Origin: an uncultured Allomuricauda sp.
GTDB lineage: Bacteria; Bacteroidota; Bacteroidia; Flavobacteriales; Flavobacteriaceae
Reading direction: 5' to 3'
NCBI RefSeq assembly: GCF_947495325.1
Contig: NZ_CANLYK010000003.1
Location: forward strand, 62,001-126,000
Length of the DNA stretch: 64,000 nucleotides
Below are positions 1 through 8,746 of the stretch, in pieces. Below the pieces are notes generated by a model, which saw only the letters and a list, made by a program, of their open reading frames with translations, did no database searches and was not told the DNA's origin. The stretch's first letter is position 1. Each line of letters begins with the position of its first letter. Both the position numbers and the translations under genes were made by a program.

Positions 1-26
1 TTTATTCTACATATTTAGTTGTTAGA

Positions 27-60
27 GGACTATTGACTACCTTTTTATGGACAATAGTCC
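27..60 (-). other. Inverted repeat 3' of the PL7 gene
   Basis: GGACTATTG (27-35) is the exact reverse complement of CAATAGTCC (52-60), with a 16-base spacer. It lies just beyond the stop codon of the PL7 gene on the minus strand and could form a 9-bp stem at the end of the susC-to-PL7 transcript. There is no good T-run after the stem on the minus strand, so it may be an mRNA 3'-end stabiliser rather than an intrinsic terminator. No gene is seen in 1-93. Confidence 0.35.
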
Positions 61-93
61 CCATTTTAACCAAACTAACTCAAAAAAAGATCA

Positions 94-1002
94 TCAATGT
101 TCAACCTGTAATTCATAAATTTTCACCTTGGCAAATGCTCCTTCATCCCTTGTCTGAAAATAGTTTCCTGCTTTGAAGTAATTTTCAAACACACCCCATC
201 TTCTAATACTTGCATCGTCGTATACAGCGAATTCATTTTTATTCAAAGACACTACCATTTTGCCATTGGTAACCTTAACTTCTATATAAAATTTTCCAAA
301 TCCTACTTCCTCCTCAAACGTATGACCCTTATCATCACCCCATGCTTCCTCATGTAATATTCCTTCTTGGGTGGCCGCTAGAGATTTAAGTACTTTTGTC
401 TTGACCCGAATTTTGCCCTTATCCCAGTAAATTTTCAAAATTGGAGGTGCATTATTGTCCTTTTGCCCTATCAAGTCTCGTTGCTCATTGGTCAGTCTAC
501 CATGAATCTGCAAAATAATAACTTTATGATATTTTCCATTCTTGTCCCTAGACACTTCATCCATGGCCATTTTGGCTTTTAAAACACCACCTTGGGCAAA
601 TGTCCAGTTTACATTATCATCTCCTGGAACCATCTGCTCCCGCAATTCTGACCTAGAATATTTTGTATTAGCCGTTGTGGCGTCACTTGGATAGGCATAA
701 AAAACCAATGCTCCAGAAACAGAGTCATTGTACATAAATGGCTTCAATGTTTCATTCGTTGCATAATCCAAAATCTCCGGTGGTTCCACACTCACAGCTC
801 CACCTTTTCCTTTTCCTTCAGGAATGGTAACTTTCCAGTGGGATAAATCAATGTCAGGAAGCCTTAACTTCTTCTTCTTTTTGTGTTTTTCAATTTTTGT
901 CTTCGACTCTGCAACGCTACTTTTCTTTTTTTGAGAAGTAGCGTTAACAGATAGAAAAATTAGTATAGCAAATACCAATAAGTCTTTTCGAAGTTTTTTC
1001 AT
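94..1002 (-). CDS. Alginate lyase, polysaccharide lyase family 7 (PL7)
   Basis: Cleaves alginate by beta-elimination, giving unsaturated oligosaccharides. All three PL7 signatures are visible: RSELRE (about 117-122), QIH (165-167) and YFKAGNYFQ (275-283), which contain the catalytic His/Tyr and substrate-binding Arg of the family. The N-terminus is a signal peptide ending near NATSQ, with no lipobox cysteine, so the enzyme is probably secreted or periplasmic. A very lysine-rich linker (about 25-47, KHKKKKKLRL) joins it to the single catalytic domain; no CBM is present. It is the last gene of the susC-susD-lipoprotein-lipoprotein-PL7 unit, 11 bp after the previous gene. Substrate preference (M, G or MG; endo or exo) cannot be read from the motifs. 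The family call is secure. Confidence 0.93.
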   Translation of the reverse strand: MKKLRKDLLVFAILIFLSVNATSQKKKSSVAESKTKIEKHKKKKKLRLPDIDLSHWKVTIPEGKGKGGAVSVEPPEILDYATNETLKPFMYNDSVSGALVFYAYPSDATTANTKYSRSELREQMVPGDDNVNWTFAQGGVLKAKMAMDEVSRDKNGKYHKVIILQIHGRLTNEQRDLIGQKDNNAPPILKIYWDKGKIRVKTKVLKSLAATQEGILHEEAWGDDKGHTFEEEVGFGKFYIEVKVTNGKMVVSLNKNEFAVYDDASIRRWGVFENYFKAGNYFQTRDEGAFAKVKIYELQVEH

Positions 1003-1013
1003 TAAAATTAAAA

Positions 1014-2462
1014 TTATTGGGCAATAACCTTTACATTATCTATATAGGCATCTTTTGGCGTAACCGCATAAAACATTACGGCAACCTCACCACTATCAGG
1101 AGCGGTAAATGGTATTTGAACCAATGTTCCAAAATCATCTGTAGTATCCGAGAATTTACCTTCTGCAATAAACCCTTCATGAAAACCTAAATTATCTCCA
1201 ATATTATCAACGGCATCTGCCCCATCATCATAATGTTCGCCTAGTATTAAACCTACTACATTTCTTCCTCCTATTGGATCGGTTCCGCTATCATCTTTGA
1301 TAGCATATTGATACTCTAAGACATAATTAGCGCCAGGAGTTAGAATAAGTTCTTGATATGCATATCTGGAACTTGAAGATCTTAATTCTCCTCCAGATTG
1401 ACTTGAAGACCACTTGGCCCCTCTTGTTTTGCCTCCAGTATCATTTCCATCGATATCAAAATCAGAACCATCAGAACTTGATCCAAAAGGATTAGTGTCA
1501 CCATCTGTAAATGTTTGCCATTTCCAGAAATCCTGATTATCCTCAAAATCACCATTTATAATGGTTGAACCAGTAGTTCTAGGCATGTAAATATTATCAA
1601 CTGTTATAGTAGCATGATCATTTGCAGTTCCAGTAGCACCCAATTCAAAGATAATTGAATCAAACTGAGAAACTGGAGATGAGAAATCAGAGGCTAAATC
1701 AAGATCAAAGCTAGTCCATTCTCCATCTGTTAAATCTAAATCGTCGATTTCATGGTTTACCGTATTAGTTCCGTCTACCAATGTTATTTTCAATTTATCG
1801 ATACCCGTTGCAAAATCCGAATAAACATCAAAATGAATAACCTCAGCTCCAACACCACTGTAAAATGCATCAGCAACAACCACTTCATCACTCAATTCAA
1901 CTACTCCTGTTTCACTATGTAGTCGTGAAAATTCCAGTAAGGTATTTCCAGAATCTTGTATTACTTCCTTACCCCCTGATCCATCTGCACCAATCGGAAA
2001 ACTGGAATCGGTATAAATATTAAAAATATTATACTGCTTAGCTGTTGGCGAATCTGCGGCCGTTTCTATAGATTCTACTGTATGATCTACGGTTATATCT
2101 TGCGTTTTAACGATATCCGCATAACCATCGGCCTTTGTTGTTACCGTTATCGTATAGTCTGCCGACTCTTCCACGTTAGAATAATCATGGATAGTACTCT
2201 CTCCTTGTACTGTGGTAACGGGATTACTTCCGTCACCAAAATCCACAACATAGGTATCAACACCAACCGTTAGAGGTGATACAGTTATAATTGTACCATC
2301 TCCACTTGCCTCCGCTGAAAAACTGGAAAACACAGCGGTTGTAGAACTGTCTGCACCTGACGAAACCTCTGGAGCCACTCGTGTAAACTCATCCTCTTCA
2401 TCACATGCTATTATAAGCCCAATTACCAAAAGAGCTCCTATTCCTTTTTTTATTAAATTCAT
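1014..2462 (-). CDS. PKD-domain surface glycan-binding lipoprotein (SusE/F position)
   Basis: A putative outer-membrane lipoprotein that should bind alginate for the adjacent SusCD transporter. I start it at the internal ATG giving MNLIKKGIGALLVIGLIIAC, a clean lipoprotein signal, rather than 21 codons upstream as in the ORF track. After the lipobox cysteine the protein is acidic (DEEDE). A PKD-like domain follows (about 40-130, with VVDFGDGSNPVTTV), then a beta-sandwich domain (about 145-300) and a C-terminal CBM-like domain (about 305-482, ending DAYIDNVKVIAQ). No catalytic signature is visible. Position between susD and PL7 in the same unit supports a binding role; alginate as ligand is inferred from neighbours only. 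Confidence 0.8.
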   Translation of the reverse strand: MNLIKKGIGALLVIGLIIACDEEDEFTRVAPEVSSGADSSTTAVFSSFSAEASGDGTIITVSPLTVGVDTYVVDFGDGSNPVTTVQGESTIHDYSNVEESADYTITVTTKADGYADIVKTQDITVDHTVESIETAADSPTAKQYNIFNIYTDSSFPIGADGSGGKEVIQDSGNTLLEFSRLHSETGVVELSDEVVVADAFYSGVGAEVIHFDVYSDFATGIDKLKITLVDGTNTVNHEIDDLDLTDGEWTSFDLDLASDFSSPVSQFDSIIFELGATGTANDHATITVDNIYMPRTTGSTIINGDFEDNQDFWKWQTFTDGDTNPFGSSSDGSDFDIDGNDTGGKTRGAKWSSSQSGGELRSSSSRYAYQELILTPGANYVLEYQYAIKDDSGTDPIGGRNVVGLILGEHYDDGADAVDNIGDNLGFHEGFIAEGKFSDTTDDFGTLVQIPFTAPDSGEVAVMFYAVTPKDAYIDNVKVIAQ

Positions 2463-2552
2463 AATCTTATTTATTTGTTTGTTTATCTCTGTCAAAGTCT
2501 GTTTTACTTTATAAAGCATAAACATTATACTTATCAGATATGTTACTAGAGA

Positions 2553-3359
2553 TTAATCAATTCTTTCTATACTTATCTTAGAATATCTACATTCAGTACC
2601 ATCGTATTCAATATTGAATCGCATGTTCTCCGTATTTTCTCCAGTTGCAAACCTAACCGAATACTCTTCATATGCTGAGGCAGAGGAGGATAGTGGGATG
2701 TCTTCACTTAAAAAGTCTTCACCTGTATCCCCATCTTCAATTAAGAGTTGTCCAGCAGAACTACCCGTGCTTTTACTCACATACCAAAAAACTATCTCAT
2801 ACTGCGCATCAGCTACCACACGAATAGTTTGATCAAGAAATTGGGAAGAGCTACTAATTTTAGCTCCTCCATTACCTTCTGGTGGTGATGGATCAGAACT
2901 ACCTGAATACGTACTTGTACCTCTACCACCACCCCATGGTGTTCTTGGATCGCATAAAAAGTCTGGACATTCAAAAGCAGCTACTAATTCATCAACAACT
3001 TCAACGTCTAGGGTAATTGTAGATATTTCACCATTACTATCAGAGGCTGTTAAGGTAACAGGGAAAATACCTTCACCTTCAAAAGTGTGTGATGGATCTC
3101 TTTCTGTTGAAGTAACTCCTCCTCCAAAATCCCATAGATAAGTATTGGCTTCCGAAGAAAGATCAGTGAAGTATAGTATTGTGAAATCATCTTGATCGGC
3201 AGTATAATCAAAATTTGCCTCCGGAAATACAGTATCTGCTTTAGAACCTGTATCCGGCAAATCATCTCTAAAAAGATCAGTGCCAACACAACTAACAGCA
3301 AAAATAGCTATCATGAGCACCAACGTTATTTTTCGGAAAAATTTTACTTGATTTTTCAT
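2553..3359 (-). CDS. PKD-domain lipoprotein, putative alginate-binding surface protein
   Basis: A 268-residue lipoprotein: MKNQVKFFRKITLVLMIAIF is followed by AVSC, a lipobox. A PKD domain occupies about 45-125 (YLWDFGGGVTSTERDPSHTF). A second beta-rich region (about 135-268) is Gly/Ser-rich and resembles the C-terminal CBM-like part of the next gene in the unit (SSSQ...Y.I.FWY versus SSSR...Y.LEYQY), suggesting related binding modules. It sits 18 bp after susD, the usual place of a surface glycan-binding protein. No enzymatic motif is seen. The 90 bp between it and the next gene hold no recognisable signal. Confidence 0.78.
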   Translation of the reverse strand: MKNQVKFFRKITLVLMIAIFAVSCVGTDLFRDDLPDTGSKADTVFPEANFDYTADQDDFTILYFTDLSSEANTYLWDFGGGVTSTERDPSHTFEGEGIFPVTLTASDSNGEISTITLDVEVVDELVAAFECPDFLCDPRTPWGGGRGTSTYSGSSDPSPPEGNGGAKISSSSQFLDQTIRVVADAQYEIVFWYVSKSTGSSAGQLLIEDGDTGEDFLSEDIPLSSSASAYEEYSVRFATGENTENMRFNIEYDGTECRYSKISIERID

Positions 3360-3377
3360 AGTTTAAATTTTTGAGTA

Positions 3378-4841
3378 TTAATATCCTGGATTTTGAGTTA
3401 GAAGGCCTCCACTAATGTTAATTTCACTGGCAGGTATTGGTAACAATAATTTTCTGGCATCAAAGACATAATCCATTTCGATTGCGTGTGCACTTAGTAC
3501 TGCATCTGCAACGCCAAACCTTAACAGGTCAAACCAACGTTGGTTTTCAAAAGCAAGTTCTACTCTTCTTTCCAACAAAAGATCATCTTGAGTAATTGAA
3601 GTTACAGTATCAGTTAAACCAGCTCTGTCTCTTACCATTTGAAAAGAAGCTAGTGCTGCAGTATCATTGGTAGACGCTCCCCCAGCCATAATGGCCTCGA
3701 CATGCATTAACAATACATCGGCATATCGTAAAGCAATGTAATCGTTACCTGCATCACGTCCCGCCCCATATGTTGGCGGTACCGTGGTTATATCGGATCC
3801 TTCTGGCAAAAACTTAATTACCTCATTTGACAAACCAAAGGTAACATAAGAAAGCGCTGTTCTATCTCCACCTGCTGCTGCAAAATCTACAATAAGATTA
3901 TCATTAACTATATTTTGACCATCTTCTGCACCAACACGTGTGGATGAAGTAAATTCAGCTGAAAAACCTTGGCTTTCCAACTGGTTACCGGAAATATATT
4001 GAATAGCAAATATGACTTCACTATTTGCAGATGCATCATATTCCTCCTCGGTCCCTGAATAAAATACGTCATTAAAATCAGGCTCTAAAGAGAAATTTCC
4101 ACTATTAACTATGTCTTCGCATAACTGCCGTGCACCGGTATAGTTAGGATTATCCTGAGTAAGATATACCTTTGCCAAAATACCTTGTGCAGCCGCTCTA
4201 GAAGCTCTTATTACATTTGAATTATCCAAAACACTTATTGCCTCTTGCAAATCTGCAATGATTTGAGCATAAATCTCTGACTCGGGCGTTCTAATAAATG
4301 GTGTCTCTTTATCATCTGGTGATACTACTTCTGTAACCAGAGGCACATCACTAAATAAGCGAACCAGTTTGAAGTACGCATAAGCTCTTAAAAATTTAGC
4401 TTCTGCAGTATATCTTGCTTGATTACCAGTATCTGCAATATCAATAAAGTTCAAAACATTGTTTGCTCTAAAAATAACCTCGTACATAGAAGCGTAGTAA
4501 TCCTCAACTTCTACGTTGTTAGCATTAACAAGATAACGGTGAAAATCAGCCTTTGAGCCTTCTGTGGTAGCGTTTCTTGTATTATCGGTTCTATGTTCTG
4601 TTAGAAGGTGCTCAAATTGCACTCCCCTATTTGTCGTTGCTTCATTTGAATTTGTAGCATCATTTACACCTTGAATGGCATCATAAATCCCCATAAGTCC
4701 AGAAAACACGTCAGCATCCGTTTGAAAGAATGAATCTACAGTAACTACAGAGTCTGGAACTGGGTTTAAAAATTCTTCTGTATCACAGGAGAGAAAAAGA
4801 GACCCTGTGAAAGCAAAAATTAGATATTTTATATTTTTCAT
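3378..4841 (-). CDS. susD: SusD-like nutrient-binding outer-membrane lipoprotein (alginate locus)
   Basis: The surface lid protein that works with SusC to capture oligosaccharides. The signal peptide MKNIKYLIFAFTGSLFLSC has a lipobox, followed by FLNPVPDSVVTVDSFFQTD, typical of the SusD N-terminus. TPR-like helices follow (RAYAYFKLVRLFSDVPLV), and the C-terminus LLTQNPGY is the common SusD ending. Length (487) is normal. It follows susC by 21 bp. Alginate as ligand is inferred from the flanking PL6, PL7, PL17 and kdgF genes. Confidence 0.95.
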   Translation of the reverse strand: MKNIKYLIFAFTGSLFLSCDTEEFLNPVPDSVVTVDSFFQTDADVFSGLMGIYDAIQGVNDATNSNEATTNRGVQFEHLLTEHRTDNTRNATTEGSKADFHRYLVNANNVEVEDYYASMYEVIFRANNVLNFIDIADTGNQARYTAEAKFLRAYAYFKLVRLFSDVPLVTEVVSPDDKETPFIRTPESEIYAQIIADLQEAISVLDNSNVIRASRAAAQGILAKVYLTQDNPNYTGARQLCEDIVNSGNFSLEPDFNDVFYSGTEEEYDASANSEVIFAIQYISGNQLESQGFSAEFTSSTRVGAEDGQNIVNDNLIVDFAAAGGDRTALSYVTFGLSNEVIKFLPEGSDITTVPPTYGAGRDAGNDYIALRYADVLLMHVEAIMAGGASTNDTAALASFQMVRDRAGLTDTVTSITQDDLLLERRVELAFENQRWFDLLRFGVADAVLSAHAIEMDYVFDARKLLLPIPASEINISGGLLTQNPGY

Positions 4842-4862
4842 AATATATTTTCTTTACTAAAA

Positions 4863-7800
4863 TTAAAAGTCAATGTTCAAACCAAGTGTAACCGTTCTAA
4901 ATATTGGTGTACCCGCTCTTTGGGATCCAAAAGCCCTTACATTACCATTATCATCATGCTCTGGATTAAAACCGTGATAATCATCAGCAGTGATGTAAAT
5001 CAAATTCTGGCCAGTAACATAAAGTCTTACTCCATTCAATCCAATACGTGATACGACATCTTTTGAAAAGTTATACCCTACGTTTACGTTACGTAGAGAA
5101 AAATAGTCTGAGCTTGCTATTACATCACTGGTCACAACTTTTCTTTGAATGAAGGACACATCGGGGACAAGACCAGCTGCTACAGCCTCCTCAGCACCTG
5201 TGCCTCTAGTCGTATTACCAAACCAGTTAAAGAAATACTCATCTCCAATATTATTTACTTGACCACCTAACTGACCTTGTACCATAAAAGAAATGTCGAA
5301 GTCGCCAATTTTAAATTCGTTCGTGAAACTGTAGATCAAATCAGGATAAGGATCTCCTAAAATGGTTTTATCCTCTTCAGTAATTAAGCCGTCACCATTT
5401 AAATCTTTTACAATTGTTGCCCTTGACTCTCCATTTATTCTGTTCCAGGGACTGTCAACATACGTTGTTCTAAAAGAAGTTTCATCAAAAAGCTCTTCAT
5501 CAACAACAAAACCCCAGTAAGATGAGATAGGTTCACCTATTCGGTTTATCCATTGTGAATTTCTACCATAAGTATCTGAGATCAAAGCATTGTTAGAATC
5601 ACCAAAACTCAACAATTCATTTTGGTTAGTAGAAGCTATGAATGTAGAATTCCATCTGAAATTTTCAGTAACAATGTTCCTAGTTCTTAATTCAAATTCC
5701 AAACCTCGGTTCTGAACTTCTCCTAAGTTTACAATACCCTGGTTAAATCCAGTTAGATATGAAACAGGATTGTTCAAAAGCAGCTCATCACTGTTTCTTT
5801 GATAATAATCAATTGAACCTGAAATTCTATTCCCTGCAAATCCATAGTCCAAACCTATGGTTAGTTCTTTGGAAGCCTCCCATTGTAGATCGGGATTCGC
5901 AATATTAAGTGGAGAAGCACCTTGAGTTACACCATAGTTGGTATTTTGATTTAAGGCCAGGTAAGGCCATGCATTTGTTAGCGCATTTCCAACGTTAAAG
6001 TTCTCCGAACCTGTAAGTCCATAACTAGCTCTAAACTTTAAATTGCTTATCCAATCGGTATTAACCAAGAAATTTTCTTTGGCAACATTCCAACCAACTG
6101 ATACTGCAGGGAAATTACCCCACTTTGAATCAACACCAAAAACCGAACTACCATCTCGTCTAAAAGATGCATTGAATAAGTACTTATCTGCAAAGGCATA
6201 ATTAACTCGTGCAAAAAAACCTAGTTTGCTACGATTTGTGTTAAATTCAGTTACAATAGTATTTTCTGGATCGGCCCCATTCATGTTCTTAAGCCTATCA
6301 TCCGTAAATCCACTACCTGTGATTGTGCTAAACTCAGATCTTCTTTTCTGAATTGTTGCACCTGCCAATAAATTAAGGTCATGCTTCCCAAAATTCTTAC
6401 TATAATTTAAAGTGTTATCACTGATTAATCTTGTTCGATATCTATTATTTAAAGTATACTGTGACCTACTATCACCAGATTGATGATAATTTGTACCATC
6501 CCATCTTGTTTGTTTTCTTTGATCTATAGTTACACCCAAAGATGTTTTTGCCGTTAGACCATCGATAATTTCATAACTTAAGTATGTGGAACCATATAGT
6601 TTGGTATTAAAATCGTAATGCTCTCTCTCCACATATTGTTGGTACGGGTTTGAGTCACCTGATGTACGAGGTCTGGCATCACTTCCATTCCCATCTAAAT
6701 CCAGTTCAACCAAATGATCTTCCCAAAAGTAATCTCCGACACCAACATTTGGGTATACATCTCGATTAATAAACTGCAATGATTCTTCTGTATGGTAAAT
6801 AGGCAACCAAGGTGATTGACGAATTGGATTATGAATCGACGTTGGCAAACGTCTTTGCTTTGTGTAAGAAGGAGTCACACTAACACCAAACTTAATTTTT
6901 TCGCCAATTTTTGAATTGACCTTTAAATTACCTGTATACAATTTATAATCGTCAGTAATTACAACACCTTCATCATGCAGGTATCTCAAAGATGTACTGA
7001 AACTTGTATCCTCTGTTCCCCCTCTTGCTGAAAGTGAGTGACTGGTAACATTACCTCCATCAAAGAAAACATCTTGCCAATCTCTATTTACTCCTGTTGT
7101 CGCTACTAAAAGCTTTATATATTCCGATTCTTCCGAGAGTGTCCCCGTAACTGATTGCTCCAACGCCAACCATTCATCAATATTTTTTTTGTAATCCTCA
7201 CTGCCATGTGCTTGCTTAAATCCTGTGTAGGTTTGGTAGCTAAATTTTGTTTTCCCTGCTTTACCACTTTTAGTAGTAATTAAAATAACCCCATTTGCAC
7301 CTTCACTACCATAAATAGCAGCCGAGGCAGCATCCTTTAAAACTTCAAAAGACTCTACATCGTTCATATCAAGATTTCCTAGAAAATCTGAACTTACAAC
7401 AATACCGTCAACCACTAATGCCGGACCTGAATCCGCTGCAATTGACCCAACACCTCTAATGGTAATAGTGGGTGCCCCACCTGCTTCAGCATTGGTAGCT
7501 TGAATGTTTACACCGGATACCTGTCCGATAAGGGCGTCATCCACCCTAGATACTGCAATCTGATCTAAAGTTTCATTCACTACCTTGGAAATAGACCCAG
7601 TAACCGTCGATTTTTTCTGGGTACCATACCCAACGACAACCACTTCATCCAGTTCGCTAAGATCTTCAGCCATAACAATGTTTACCGTGGTCTGGCCGTT
7701 TACGATAACTTGTTGTGTAGCATAACCAATGTAGGAGAAAACCAAAACGTCTCCATTGCTTACCTGAATCGTGTAGTTACCATCAAAATCTGTTTGAGTT

Positions 7801-7955
7801 CCCCTGGTTGTGTCAAAAACAACCACGTTCGCCCCGGGAATCGGGACATTGTTCTCATCTGATACATTACCCGACAGACTATAGTTGTCCTGGGCAAATA
7901 ATTGAATATTGATCGACAATATTGCAATTAAAATTAGTTTTAATTTTAAATTCAT
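4863..7955 (-). CDS. susC: SusC/RagA-type TonB-dependent transporter (alginate locus)
   Basis: Imports alginate oligosaccharides through the outer membrane, energised by TonB. After the signal peptide (MNLKLKLILIAILSINIQLFAQ) comes a carboxypeptidase-D regulatory-like domain (SLSGNVSDENNVPIPGANVV). Next are the TonB-box region, DEVVVVGYGTQKK, the plug domain (about 110-230, ending GVILITTKSGKAG) and a beta-barrel ending GLNIDF with terminal Phe. The ORF track starts 7 codons earlier at a TTG; the ATG at 7955 fits the signal peptide. It opens the unit transcribed from the operator-containing promoter at about 8233-8275, leaving a leader of about 300 nt. Confidence 0.95.
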   Translation of the reverse strand: MNLKLKLILIAILSINIQLFAQDNYSLSGNVSDENNVPIPGANVVVFDTTRGTQTDFDGNYTIQVSNGDVLVFSYIGYATQQVIVNGQTTVNIVMAEDLSELDEVVVVGYGTQKKSTVTGSISKVVNETLDQIAVSRVDDALIGQVSGVNIQATNAEAGGAPTITIRGVGSIAADSGPALVVDGIVVSSDFLGNLDMNDVESFEVLKDAASAAIYGSEGANGVILITTKSGKAGKTKFSYQTYTGFKQAHGSEDYKKNIDEWLALEQSVTGTLSEESEYIKLLVATTGVNRDWQDVFFDGGNVTSHSLSARGGTEDTSFSTSLRYLHDEGVVITDDYKLYTGNLKVNSKIGEKIKFGVSVTPSYTKQRRLPTSIHNPIRQSPWLPIYHTEESLQFINRDVYPNVGVGDYFWEDHLVELDLDGNGSDARPRTSGDSNPYQQYVEREHYDFNTKLYGSTYLSYEIIDGLTAKTSLGVTIDQRKQTRWDGTNYHQSGDSRSQYTLNNRYRTRLISDNTLNYSKNFGKHDLNLLAGATIQKRRSEFSTITGSGFTDDRLKNMNGADPENTIVTEFNTNRSKLGFFARVNYAFADKYLFNASFRRDGSSVFGVDSKWGNFPAVSVGWNVAKENFLVNTDWISNLKFRASYGLTGSENFNVGNALTNAWPYLALNQNTNYGVTQGASPLNIANPDLQWEASKELTIGLDYGFAGNRISGSIDYYQRNSDELLLNNPVSYLTGFNQGIVNLGEVQNRGLEFELRTRNIVTENFRWNSTFIASTNQNELLSFGDSNNALISDTYGRNSQWINRIGEPISSYWGFVVDEELFDETSFRTTYVDSPWNRINGESRATIVKDLNGDGLITEEDKTILGDPYPDLIYSFTNEFKIGDFDISFMVQGQLGGQVNNIGDEYFFNWFGNTTRGTGAEEAVAAGLVPDVSFIQRKVVTSDVIASSDYFSLRNVNVGYNFSKDVVSRIGLNGVRLYVTGQNLIYITADDYHGFNPEHDDNGNVRAFGSQRAGTPIFRTVTLGLNIDF

Positions 7956-8159
7956 TAGATATTTAGTTAATTTCAAAAAAAGTTGAGTTAATTAATCCTT
8001 ACTGTTGAGCATTCCGGCAAGAATAATTTTCTTTACTGTTCTACATTTTCATTAGGATTCTTAAAACACAATCTAAAATTTGCCTTCCACTTTTTAAATC
8101 TCTTAAAAACATAATAAAAATGTTAAGGTTAGTGCTTACTTCAAAAAGAAGTAAATTTT

Positions 8160-8187
8160 AAGAGGACAATAGTAAACTTATCCTCTT
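8160..8187 (-). other. Hairpin in the susC leader
   Basis: AAGAGGA (8160-8166) pairs with TCCTCTT (8181-8187) around a 14-base loop. If the promoter at 8268-8275 is real, this stem lies in the 5' leader of the susC mRNA, roughly 75-100 nt from the start site. It could be a partial attenuator or a folding element. The rest of 7956-8388 is AT-rich, without an ORF or other recognisable element besides the operator array and the kdgF terminator. Confidence 0.35.
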
Positions 8188-8232
8188 TTCATTTAATCAT
8201 GGTTCCATAGTTTTAGTTTGTTAATTTCTTTT

Positions 8233-8275
8233 TTGGTAATCCAATCTGGTTTACCAATTTGGTTTACCAAATATA
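8233..8275 (-). promoter_or_regulatory. Triple operator array plus -7 box for the alginate susC unit
   Basis: Three 12-bp units lie in register at 13-bp spacing: TTGGTAATCCAA (8233-8244, degenerate), CTGGTTTACCAA (8246-8257) and TTGGTTTACCAA (8259-8270). Each is a near-perfect inverted repeat TTGGT-NN-ACCAA, as bound by FadR-type GntR regulators. Read on the minus strand, the last unit overlaps TATATTTG (8268-8275), an exact match to the Bacteroidota -7 consensus TAnnTTTG. The operators then lie over and just downstream of the -7 box, which suits a repressor. The upstream -33 region is only T-rich. The same 33-bp block recurs at 13347-13379 with 31 of 33 identical bases. Confidence 0.72.
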
Positions 8276-8352
8276 TGTTATCTAAAAGTTAAATAAAAAC
8301 TTAATTTGGATTTAAATGTTAAAATTTTAAGACTAGACACAGTTTTGTGCCC

Positions 8353-8390
8353 AAAAAACACCAAGTATTTATTTTTATAGGTGCTTTTTT
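8353..8390 (-). terminator. Intrinsic terminator of the PL6-PL17-kdgF unit
   Basis: On the minus strand AAAAAAGCACC pairs with GGTGTTTTTT (one bulged G), followed by the T-run. The 5' arm overlaps the kdgF stop codon. It would end the upstream operon before the separate susC promoter. Confidence 0.6.
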
Positions 8391-8742
8391 ATCGGTTTTG
8401 CATGAAGTCTTCGCGGATTGGGCTAAAAACATCAATTAAAAACCCAGCTTCAAGGCATAGAGCACCGTGCATTACATGCGGAGGTATGTAGAAAGAATCC
8501 CCAGCATTAAGTATTTTGGTTTCGTCCCCAATAGTCAGTTTAAAGGAACCACTTACCACATAAGTTACTTGGGAATGATGGTGTTCGTGCATAACACCAA
8601 TTGCCCCTTTGGCAAATTTTACATTTACCAACATTATCTTGTCATCATATCCCATAATTTGTCTTTCAAGACCTTCACCTACTGTTTCCCATGGGATTTC
8701 ACTTCCTATTAAAAACTCCTTACTTGATCCAAAACTTTCCAT
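8389..8742 (-). CDS. kdgF: KdgF, cupin enzyme for unsaturated uronate linearisation
   Basis: KdgF converts 4,5-unsaturated monouronates released by lyases into the linear ketouronate (DEH in the alginate pathway). The 117-residue single cupin carries the KdgF metal site: HEHHHSQ (His52, His54, Gln58) and His92 in PPHVMHG. It also has the family-specific C-terminal catalytic triplet DVFSPIR (Asp104, Phe106, Arg110), which separates KdgF from generic cupins. No signal peptide is present, so it is cytoplasmic. It lies 4 bp after the PL17 gene, matching its role on the PL17 product. This is a confident assignment from motif spacing and context. Confidence 0.9.
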   Translation of the reverse strand: MESFGSSKEFLIGSEIPWETVGEGLERQIMGYDDKIMLVNVKFAKGAIGVMHEHHHSQVTYVVSGSFKLTIGDETKILNAGDSFYIPPHVMHGALCLEAGFLIDVFSPIREDFMQNR

Positions 8743-8746
8743 AAAA

